Shown in pieces: positions 9,330 to 16,362 of a stretch of DNA of 64,000 nucleotides. Source of the DNA: Bradyrhizobium sp. CCGE-LA001 (lineage in GTDB: Bacteria > Pseudomonadota > Alphaproteobacteria > Rhizobiales > Xanthobacteraceae); the NCBI RefSeq assembly GCF_000296215.2, contig NZ_CP013949.1:2535501-2599500 (forward strand). Reading direction: 5' to 3'. Numbering within the stretch: the first letter of the stretch is position 1; every line of letters starts with the position of its first letter. The position numbers and the translations under genes are program-made. The notes below the pieces were generated by a model. It ran no database searches, was not told the origin of the DNA, and was given only the letters and a program-made list of their open reading frames with translations.

Positions 9330-10675
9330 ACGCCAACATCGACGAGACCCACGATCCGGCGCGCCGCAGTTTTGTGTCGTCCGCCAACGATCCCTCCGGC
9401 GACTTCCCCATCCAGAATCTGCCGCTCGGTGTCTTCAGCCGCGAGAAGGGCGGAAAACGATCCGCGGGGGTTGGGATCGGCGACCAGATCCTCGATATTC
9501 ATGCGGCGCACACGGCCGGCCTCCTGCCGGCAGAAATTCCCGAGTGGACCGTCGCCGACTCCTCGCTCAACTCGCTGTTTGCGTTGGGACCTGGCGCGTT
9601 GCGCACCTTACGAAAGGCAATCGGTGCCGCGCTTGACGCGGGTTCAAGCGGTGAGGCTGCGCGTCGCGGTGCGTCGGACCTGCTGGTCCCACTGGGCGCT
9701 TGCACGATGTATCGTCCGACCGCCGTGCCGAACTACACGGATTTTTATGCCGGCATACATCACGCGAAGGCGGCGGGCGCACTTCTTACGCCGGAAAACC
9801 CGCTGCCAGCCAACTACAAATGGGTGCCGATTGCCTATCACGGACGGGCGTCTTCGGTGCAAGTCGGGCAGGGTGTTGTTCGTCGACCCATTGGACAGCG
9901 GCCGCCATCGGTGGACGGAGGCAGTCCTGGCTTCGGTCCGTGCGATCGGCTCGATTTCGAATTGGAAATGGGGTTCTATCTCAGCGGCGGCAACGAGCTC
10001 GGAAGTCCGATCCCGGTTGCGCGCGCAAGCGAACAGATTGTCGGCTATTCACTTCTCAACGATTGGTCGGCGAGGGACATCCAGCGCTGGGAGATGTACC
10101 CACTCGGACCATTCCTCAGCAAGAGTTTCGCAACGTCTGTCTCGCCGTGGGTTGTCACCGCGGACGCATTGGCGCCGTTCCGCATTCCGGCGATGGCTCG
10201 TCCTCACGGGGACCCCCAGCCGTTGAAATATCTGCTCGACGACGAGGATCAGAAAAGTGGCGGGCTGGACATAAGCCTGAAGGTGTTTCTCACGACCGAA
10301 AAGATGCGGGCCGCAAGGGACGTTCCGGTCGAAATTCTCAGCTCGAACGCCAAATATCTATATTGGACGCCGGCGCAGATGGTTGCGCACCACACGATCA
10401 ATGGCTGCAACCTTCTACCGGGGGACCTGATCGGCACCGGCACGATCTCCGGACCTACCGACGCTGAATTGAGCAGCATGCTCGAATTCACTTCCGCCGG
10501 AACCCGCCCCATTACGCTTCCCAACGGAGAGCGTCGCGGCTTTCTACACGACGGTGACGAGATCCGATTTGAAGGGCGCTGCACTCGTGAGGGTTTTGCA
10601 TCCATCGGTTTCGGAGTGTGCGTCGGAACGATTGCGGCATCTCATCAGACGGAGCTGGAAAGCAGGGCGGCCTGA
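9326..10675 (+). CDS. fahA: Fumarylacetoacetase
   Basis: Two-domain fumarylacetoacetate hydrolase of 449 residues, the usual full length, which cleaves fumarylacetoacetate to fumarate and acetoacetate in the homogentisate pathway. The N-terminal SH3-like domain (FPIQNLPLGVF) precedes the catalytic domain. That domain shows YTDFYAGIHHA (metal Asp and catalytic His region), the metal-binding glutamates in LELEMGFYLS, the aspartate in LNDWSARDIQ, and PLGPFLSKSF with its conserved lysine. It is translationally coupled to the symporter. No homogentisate dioxygenase is visible here, although 4-hydroxyphenylpyruvate dioxygenase lies at 20.2 kb. The enzyme might instead hydrolyse a related 3,5-diketo acid made by this cluster. 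Confidence 0.9.
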   Translation: MNANIDETHDPARRSFVSSANDPSGDFPIQNLPLGVFSREKGGKRSAGVGIGDQILDIHAAHTAGLLPAEIPEWTVADSSLNSLFALGPGALRTLRKAIGAALDAGSSGEAARRGASDLLVPLGACTMYRPTAVPNYTDFYAGIHHAKAAGALLTPENPLPANYKWVPIAYHGRASSVQVGQGVVRRPIGQRPPSVDGGSPGFGPCDRLDFELEMGFYLSGGNELGSPIPVARASEQIVGYSLLNDWSARDIQRWEMYPLGPFLSKSFATSVSPWVVTADALAPFRIPAMARPHGDPQPLKYLLDDEDQKSGGLDISLKVFLTTEKMRAARDVPVEILSSNAKYLYWTPAQMVAHHTINGCNLLPGDLIGTGTISGPTDAELSSMLEFTSAGTRPITLPNGERRGFLHDGDEIRFEGRCTREGFASIGFGVCVGTIAASHQTELESRAA

Positions 10676-11159
10676 TCCGTCGCCCCTCGAGCGATCCGCT
10701 CCGAGCGGGTTGGTACTGCCCGGAAGACGGCAGAACAATAGCTAGGAGAGGAACTGCCATGGAAAATTGCCACATGATCGCATACGCCATGATCACGATG
10801 CCGGACATCGACATGGAAGAGGTCCAGTTTGGGCAACTTCTCGTCGTTCTCGTAGCCTTATCGGTCGCCGTGGTAGGCCGCTTGGCTGCGTTTGTCTTCT
10901 GAGCCCCTCATGATGCGGTCGATATCGCCGCAGGGCTCACGCAAAACTCGGCGAGCGAGTGTAGGAGGATATATTGCGGCCCGCGGGGGTACCGAAGCAC
11001 AGCCTATGCTTGCCTGTTTGTTCCGACCATCCGGAATGGATCGGCGATGCCTAAGCAGGGTGGTTTCAATTCCAGACCCTGTATTCGAAGATCGTAAAAG
11101 AACAGCCGGATCTGCTCAACTGAGGTGCCGGCCAGCAATAATCTTGTTCGGAGGATCGC
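10676..11159. other. Intergenic interval with one small candidate gene and a possible decayed reading frame
   Basis: A 484-bp stretch between fumarylacetoacetase and the class II aldolase. It contains the small ORF at 10759-10902, listed separately. Frame 10974-11123 translates to two protein-like pieces separated by one in-frame TAA at 11052, preceded by GTAGGAGG. No other convincing gene or terminator is seen. Confidence 0.4.
10759..10902 (+). CDS. Candidate small membrane protein (47 aa)
   Basis: The 47-residue frame begins at ATG 10759, seven bases after AGGAGAGG (10744-10751), an unusually good ribosome site. The first half is polar and methionine-rich (MENCHMIAYAMITMPDIDME). The second half is one hydrophobic segment (about residues 26-46) ending with the chain, which suggests a single-pass membrane peptide. 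It follows the DUF485/symporter/fumarylacetoacetase genes on the same strand. I recognise no family. It could be a real transport-linked microprotein or a chance frame. Confidence 0.35.
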   Translation: MENCHMIAYAMITMPDIDMEEVQFGQLLVVLVALSVAVVGRLAAFVF

Positions 11160-11951
11160 ATGAACGCCCAAACTTCCCCTGGAAAAGTCAGCCAGAACGC
11201 TCTGGCCGCTGAAGAGCGGCTGGTCCGAGAGGACCTCGCTGCCCTGTATCATGTCTTTTTCGATCTAGGCTGGTGCGAACACATCTACAATCACATCACG
11301 GCTCGCGTCCCGGGTCCCGAGAAGCACTTTCTGATCAATTCGTTCGGGCTGGCGTACAACGAAGTGACGGCTTCCAATCTCATCAAGATCGATCTTGATG
11401 GGAATAAAGTTGTGGACGCTCCGGGTCGTGTCAATGCGCCGGGGTTCACGATCCACTCTTCGGTTCATGCCGCGCGCGATGACGCCCATTTTATCGCCCA
11501 CACGCACACGACGGCCGGTGTGGCCGTTGCTTGCACGGATGAGGGGCTCTCGCATCACAGCTTCTACGGTGCGATGCTTTACGAGCAGATCGCGTATCAC
11601 GATTTCGAGGGCATTTCGACGGATCTCGGCGAGCGCGAGCGCCTCGTCAAATCGCTCGGCAACAAGAACTACATGATCCTGAGACATCATGGGCTTCTGA
11701 CCTGCGGAAGGACTGCCGCGGAGGCGCTGTTCCGCATGACGGTCTTGCAACGCGCATGCGAGGTGCAGCTCGCAGCTGCGGCGTTCGGGAAAGGCTGGCG
11801 GCCTTTGCCCGAAGAGATTCTGCGCCGTACGACGCGTCAGATGCAGAGCGAGATTGCGAAGGGCTTCGACGAAAAGACCGCCTTTGGGCAAGATTCGTTC
11901 GAAGCTTATCGGCGCACATTGGACGCAAAGGGTTCGCGTTACAGGGACTAG
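11160..11951 (+). CDS. Class II aldolase/adducin family protein
   Basis: Metal-dependent class II aldolase-fold protein of 263 residues. The zinc-site histidines are visible in the order HSSVHAAR, HTHTT (about residues 98-122) and HHGLL (about 180). The start is ATG 11160 behind CGGAGG. Members carry out aldol cleavage or decarboxylation of small hydroxy- or keto-acids, and this adducin-like subgroup is common in catabolic loci. It lies on the same strand as the preceding cluster, but 485 bp away, so it may have its own promoter. The substrate is unknown. Confidence 0.87.
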   Translation: MNAQTSPGKVSQNALAAEERLVREDLAALYHVFFDLGWCEHIYNHITARVPGPEKHFLINSFGLAYNEVTASNLIKIDLDGNKVVDAPGRVNAPGFTIHSSVHAARDDAHFIAHTHTTAGVAVACTDEGLSHHSFYGAMLYEQIAYHDFEGISTDLGERERLVKSLGNKNYMILRHHGLLTCGRTAAEALFRMTVLQRACEVQLAAAAFGKGWRPLPEEILRRTTRQMQSEIAKGFDEKTAFGQDSFEAYRRTLDAKGSRYRD

Positions 11952-12575
11952 GAGCGGTACCGGCGCGGTTCGCTGGCTGCGGCCAGCCTCTCGCGCCGCA
12001 AGATCGGACAGTTATCATCCGGCACGCCCGCGAGTTCCCGCGCGAGAGGACCGCCAAATGTTGTCTGACGGAAGACCAGTCAGGACAAGTCAAAGCCGAT
12101 CCTCAATATGTACGCAACCCCGCCGTCAGAGGCGGGAGGTCGAACGGAACCGCTATTTGACGACGAGAGCGTCTCATTGCCGGGTGCTATTCGTCGTGCG
12201 GTTTGACCCCCGATCGGCGCCGAAGGTTGACCCCCGCCAACACAGCAGAATTCATTGAGCCATCACGGGCATGTTCATCACGTATGGGGGCAATGTTGTA
12301 AGCCGATGGGGGTCAAAGTTCGGCGCTTATTCACAGTGGGAGCCGGCAAAGCTGCGGCGAGCATGGCTCAGGCGCCGAGTGGCCACACCCGGTTGAAGGG
12401 CTTGTGGGTACGCGCTACGGCCACTGCGCCAAGCCCCGATCGATCGAGGTGGTTGAAGACATTAGACCAGCTGGCACTTAGGACGAACCTGCGCCCCTTG
12501 CAAAGCGCTCCTCCAAGCTGGCAGCTCTTGGCGCAAAGCGGCCGCCCCTCCGCCTCGCTGAATTTCAATCCGGAC
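11952..12575. other. Intergenic interval with IS vestige
   Basis: A 624-bp stretch between the aldolase and the convergent relaxase gene. Apart from the terminal-repeat vestige at 12202-12317 I see no gene with a believable ribosome site or protein-like sequence. Several frames of 60-130 codons are open but look like random GC-rich frames. Confidence 0.5.
12202..12317. mobile_element. Vestigial IS21-like terminal-repeat element (about 116 bp)
   Basis: The left end TTTGACCCCC plus GATCGGC (12202-12218) and the right end GCCGAT plus GGGGGTCAAA (12302-12317) are inverted repeats: 16 paired bases with one extra base on the left. A second, directly repeated copy GTTGACCCCC lies inside the left end (12226-12235), and a related GGGGGCAA motif lies inside the right end. 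Multiple TTGACCCCC-type repeats at each end recall the ends of IS21-family elements. No transposase or istB helper remains, so this is a deletion relic or a non-autonomous element at the edge of the relaxase region. Confidence 0.5.
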
Positions 12576-15011
12576 TTAGGTCGCTGATCGAGACAATTCG
12601 TTATGCGGGCGGCTCAATCTACGGACGGCGAAATTAGAGGCGGGGTTAATAGGGCAGTTCCGTCCCGGTATCGTCAGGCAACGAAGGTCTGTCCTTAGCT
12701 GGTATACGTCAAGATAATCCCAGCGCTCCGGCTCGAGCTCCTCGAGCTCGGAAGGAAGGTCAAAGGACATGTTCGGATCAAGCGGCAGTTTCCGCTCTAC
12801 GCCGCCGAGAAATCGAACAACCGTCCTCGTCAACTCATTGCGGTATAGGCTCAGAGCACGGGTCGTGTTTTCGGTATGGTCCACATTGTGAGGCCCGACG
12901 TAATCGTAAAGCAGCCTATAGCCATGTCTCGCGATGCGGTCGTGCGCAAGCAAGCGGCGCACGTCTTCGGTCGCGTGGATCGGTCGTGGCGGCTTGATTT
13001 CCACAGGCGTGGTCTTAGGCAGAACTTCAAGGTCGTTTGTCATGTCCGATACGATCCTGTTGATCGCGGCATCGGGATCTTTGCGCATCGCTCTCTCGTG
13101 TGGAAGCGCGCCAGGTAAAGATGAGCGGGCAACGTCAACCAGCTCGGCTGCGCTTCTGGCGAGCGCCGGAATGACATGGAGCCGGGCGTTCTGCCCTCGG
13201 CTCGCGACGAGCAGGAGCGCGCTCCATAGGTTTCGTGGGTCGGTTGCTTCGACGGCTAGGCGTGCCTCCGCGGAGAGGCCTCGAGCTTCCCGCAGCGAAA
13301 GCACGGCTTCGCTAAGGTCAATGCCTACTGACCGCTCGGGACCGAACCGTCGGTTTTGGGATAGTTCTTTAAGTCGGCGCGGATCGTCGCAGACGACGAA
13401 TCGCGAGGCGTCCTCCTCCCAGTTGGGCAGGCTACCGAATTCCAGCAAGCCTCCGTGCGTCATCTCATCGATAGCGTGCCGCACTAGGCCTGCTCGCAGG
13501 AGCCGCACGGCTTCAGTTGAGCGACGATCCTCACTGGTCAAGGCAGCTTTCGTCGTGGTTCGGTCGGCAGCGTAGGAGGCGAGATGCCGGCAGACCACTC
13601 CGGTCTGATTGCTTTGGTCGTGGCCAAGGACGAGTTCGGTACCAATCTGCCTCGTGGCTATCATGAGACGGGCAAGCTGGTAGTCGTCGATCAGTTCAGC
13701 ATGAGGTACTATGACCGGCCGGTTGGTGCGGAGGCATACGTCGCGCCTGCGACCCCGGGCGCGCAGGTCCTGCGATCCCGTCACCGCCATTTCGACGGTA
13801 CCTGCAATAGGGGCACAAGCTGCAAGTTCAATTTTGGCGGCGTCACAGTCCGAGAGCTTCGCGCCAAGGATGAGTGGTCTCTCGCGTCGCGTCTCGACGC
13901 ACCACTCGAGCATTTGGGCGAGCACGTCATTCCCGTTAATCCCGGTGAACGTTCTGATCTGGCTCTCTCCTGAGCGATCAATGAGGGCAGCCGCGCGTGT
14001 CAGCAGGCGATGCATGCGCCGGGTCGTGACATAGCGTGGCTTCCTATCGTAACCCGGGTCGCTCAGCGTGATGATGTTTTGATCGGTCAGAATGCGGGCC
14101 GCGTTTGCATCTTGATCTGCCTCACTGTCGAGGAATTTCGCGCAGAGCCGCTCGATCTCCGCGGTGCGTAACGAGGATCGCCCCCGCAATAGCGTCTCAA
14201 TCAGGCGAGACGGACTGCCTTCGATCGCGCGGACATTCTCTGCATAGGCGTGGCTGCGGTTAAACGCGATCTGTTCGTTGGTCTTGTTGATGATCTTGCC
14301 ACTACCATAGACGACAGGTGACAAGTGCTTGCCGGGTCTGGGGGCAATGGGATCGACAACAAGGTCGATCCCGAGCTCATGGAAATAGCTCTGCTGAACC
14401 TCCCAGCTGAGATCCGGCCAATGGACACCCTCGACAACGTCCGTATCATAATTTCCGGCCGTGTGACGGACGCGTGCGATGAAGTCGCGGAGCTTCATCC
14501 CAAATACGCCGTCACGATCGATGGATCGGAGTGCGAACAGGGCATGGCCATGCCGATTAACGCGGGCTTCGTGGATCGCGAGGTGGATCGGGACCGCCTC
14601 CGATCCACGGGCAGCGAGAACGACCCTCCTCAGGATCTCAGCGGCTTCGTCTATTGAGACCTCATCTGACGGAGGAAGCGCCAGAACGAGCCCTAGGCCC
14701 ACCTGCGGGCGTCGCTTTCGCGCAGTAAGAGGAGTACGGACCTTGCGCATCTCGGCCTCGTCGAGCGCGACCGCGAGTGCGCTACGATCCCGAAACGCGG
14801 GTGAACAGCCTTCCGGCAAAATGACCTCTTCCCACGCCAGGTCAGCCTGAAGATGCGAGTAGTCTAAGGGCTGCTCGAAGCGCGGATCATCGATGACGTC
14901 ACGAGCTACGTAGGCGATAGCGCTGGTCGCGCCACCATGCTCGGTCAGCTGGACAGGAGCCAAGTATGCAAACGGAATTGCCATCGAGAGTGCCCAAAAA
15001 CCATTTTGCAT
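12576..15011 (-). CDS. TraA/MobA-type relaxase with degenerate helicase region
   Basis: Protein of about 811 residues. The N-terminal 230 residues look like a MobA/MobL-TraA relaxase: a start like MAIPFAYLAPV, a candidate catalytic Tyr (about Y34 in AIAYVAR), EEVILPEG, and an HUH-type cluster with His about 143/147 and N-R-H-G-H (about 152-156). The rest lines up loosely with the TraA helicase half (LDSEADQDANAARILTDQ, RYVTTRRMHRLL). However, no GxxGxGKT/S P-loop is present and the Walker B-like strand reads VIVPHAELIDD, so it is probably not an ATPase. ATG 15011 was chosen. An in-frame ATG 15110 would cover the likely oriT. It is divergent from the coiled-coil protein at 15128. The family assignment is by motif, not by search. 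Confidence 0.7.
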   Translation of the reverse strand: MQNGFWALSMAIPFAYLAPVQLTEHGGATSAIAYVARDVIDDPRFEQPLDYSHLQADLAWEEVILPEGCSPAFRDRSALAVALDEAEMRKVRTPLTARKRRPQVGLGLVLALPPSDEVSIDEAAEILRRVVLAARGSEAVPIHLAIHEARVNRHGHALFALRSIDRDGVFGMKLRDFIARVRHTAGNYDTDVVEGVHWPDLSWEVQQSYFHELGIDLVVDPIAPRPGKHLSPVVYGSGKIINKTNEQIAFNRSHAYAENVRAIEGSPSRLIETLLRGRSSLRTAEIERLCAKFLDSEADQDANAARILTDQNIITLSDPGYDRKPRYVTTRRMHRLLTRAAALIDRSGESQIRTFTGINGNDVLAQMLEWCVETRRERPLILGAKLSDCDAAKIELAACAPIAGTVEMAVTGSQDLRARGRRRDVCLRTNRPVIVPHAELIDDYQLARLMIATRQIGTELVLGHDQSNQTGVVCRHLASYAADRTTTKAALTSEDRRSTEAVRLLRAGLVRHAIDEMTHGGLLEFGSLPNWEEDASRFVVCDDPRRLKELSQNRRFGPERSVGIDLSEAVLSLREARGLSAEARLAVEATDPRNLWSALLLVASRGQNARLHVIPALARSAAELVDVARSSLPGALPHERAMRKDPDAAINRIVSDMTNDLEVLPKTTPVEIKPPRPIHATEDVRRLLAHDRIARHGYRLLYDYVGPHNVDHTENTTRALSLYRNELTRTVVRFLGGVERKLPLDPNMSFDLPSELEELEPERWDYLDVYQLRTDLRCLTIPGRNCPINPASNFAVRRLSRPHNELSRSAT

Positions 15012-15127
15012 ATTGAGCTCAGACCCTCGGGAAAGCCGCAAGCACCTCGTGTGAAGCTTCCCCGAAAAAAGATTCTGGGCTTGCCGGCGCTCATGATTGG
15101 TTTCCCTCACTCAACAGAGGAGGTCCT
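15012..15127. other. Candidate oriT / divergent control region
   Basis: This 116-bp gap lies between the divergent relaxase and accessory genes. It contains CGGGAAAGC (15028-15036) paired with GCTTCCCCG (15056-15064), one mismatch. It also contains GCCGCAAG (15035-15042) paired with CTTGCCGGC (15080-15088), one bulge. Inverted repeats next to a relaxase gene are where an origin of transfer is expected. No known nic consensus was recognised. Confidence 0.35.
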
Positions 15128-15847
15128 ATGATGCGTCGTAACCCCGTTAAGACACTTGAAGCATCCGAACTCGTCCTCGCGCGCATGCGCGAGCAGCGGG
15201 CTCGCCTGGAGGCGGAGATCGCATCCCTGGAACAGCGCCATGAAGCAGATGTCCAGCAGTTCGTGATGAATGCCGTGAAGCGTCTCAATCTGACACAGGT
15301 GCCGGCTGCCACCCTTCTTGCCGGTCTCGAGCAGCTCGCTCGCGCGGATCGCCCGGCGTTTGATCGGGGTGCCGTTAGCGCTGACGCCGATAGTTCCAGC
15401 GATCCTCGCCAGGAGCTCGTCGAGGTGTTCGTCCGGCTGAGTCGGAACGCTTCCGCGGTGAACCGCCAGATCCTCGCGCGCGAGGGCTTGCACTGGAATG
15501 GGCGCGCCGCTGGATGGAATGGTCGCGTGACGCGTGAGGCCTTGCAGCGTTTGCGCGAGGCTTTCCCGGGCCGAGTGATCAGTCCCGAGCTGGACAGCTC
15601 TGCAGACCACAAGGAAGACGAGGCCGCTCCGGCGGTCGAAGCCGATGCGCCGCCGATTACGTCCCCCGACGTGCCGCCGGCGAGTGTAGAGCCCGAGGCC
15701 GTTGCCCTGTCGGAGGACCACGCATCGGCGCAGACCGTGGCCGAGGAGACGGCGATTGCGTCCGCGCAGCCGGCCGTCTCCGCGGCTACGCGGCTGCTGA
15801 CGTCGCCGTACCGCCCGCAGCTGCCGCGCCGCCCGTCGGTCACCTAG
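15128..15847 (+). CDS. Coiled-coil protein, possible mobilization accessory protein
   Basis: Protein of 239 residues behind AGAGGAGG (15116-15123); ATG 15128 and ATG 15131 are both possible. Residues 10-60 form a charged coiled coil (LARMREQRARLEAEIASLEQ) of the kind seen in TraC/MobC-like accessory proteins. A short domain follows at about residues 95-155, with a W-N-G-R-A-x-G-W-N-G-R-V pattern that suggests nucleic-acid binding. The C-terminal third is alanine/proline/glutamate-rich and probably disordered, ending RPQLPRRPSV. I do not recognise the family with certainty. The divergent relaxase and the intervening inverted repeats suggest a DNA-transfer role. Confidence 0.6.
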   Translation: MMRRNPVKTLEASELVLARMREQRARLEAEIASLEQRHEADVQQFVMNAVKRLNLTQVPAATLLAGLEQLARADRPAFDRGAVSADADSSSDPRQELVEVFVRLSRNASAVNRQILAREGLHWNGRAAGWNGRVTREALQRLREAFPGRVISPELDSSADHKEDEAAPAVEADAPPITSPDVPPASVEPEAVALSEDHASAQTVAEETAIASAQPAVSAATRLLTSPYRPQLPRRPSVT

Positions 15848-16362
15848 TCGCCCTCTGGATGGCATCCGCTGCGGTTTCGGACTGCGCGCCCGAACCTCTT
15901 GAGAGTGCCGCACAGCGCTGCTACACAGCCCCCGTGTCGCTCCGTTTTTACGAGTTATTTCAGGCACCTGAGAGCGGCGATGATGTGGCTGAGTACCCTC
16001 CCGCCCCAGCCAGAAGCTTCGGTCCCTATGAATCTGCTGACGAAAACCGCGCCGGTCGGGGTCGCAGCGCTGCGGCGCACCGCGAAGAGTGTCCGTGAGC
16101 GTCACGCTTGTCGTCAATGCGCGTCAACTGCATCTGCTCGATCGAGCCGGCTGTTGGATCTCCCTGGAACTGCCTTGAGCGAAGTCCGCGCTGTCGCGAA
16201 AGGTCTTGACAGGCGGCACAATACTTAACATGTTAAGTATATCGATCGGCGCCCAAAATTGGCGCGCGAGAGCTGCGACGTCATTGGTCCGTGGCTTTGC
16301 GAAAACAAATAGAGGTCGCTGCCCGCGTGCGGCGCTGCAAAAGCAAAAGGGAGTGAACCGTC
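15848..16362. other. Intergenic interval upstream of the homoprotocatechuate genes
   Basis: This 515-bp stretch separates the mobilization-like region from the hpa genes. Its only clear content is the promoter/operator at 16206-16240. The first 350 bp hold no supported gene. Confidence 0.5.
16206..16240 (+). promoter_or_regulatory. -35 element plus perfect 20-bp palindromic operator for hpaEDG
   Basis: A consensus TTGACA lies at 16206-16211. Starting 9 bp after it, ATACTTAACATGTTAAGTAT (16221-16240) is a perfect 20-bp palindrome covering the place where the -10 box would be. A repressor bound there would block RNA polymerase. The TTAACATGTTAA core resembles sites of small dimeric winged-helix repressors such as MarR-type HpaR, known to control homoprotocatechuate genes in other bacteria. 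No marR gene is present in the window, so the regulator would be encoded elsewhere. The first controlled gene starts at 16363. Confidence 0.7.

Noticed and set aside
12255..12587. Open frame of 110 codons (His-rich start) after the IS vestige
   Set aside because: It starts inside the vestige, lacks a ribosome site, and overlaps the end of the relaxase gene; no protein-like pattern.
13781..13981. Small minus- and plus-strand frames inside the relaxase gene
   Set aside because: They are alternate-frame readings of the relaxase coding region, without ribosome sites.
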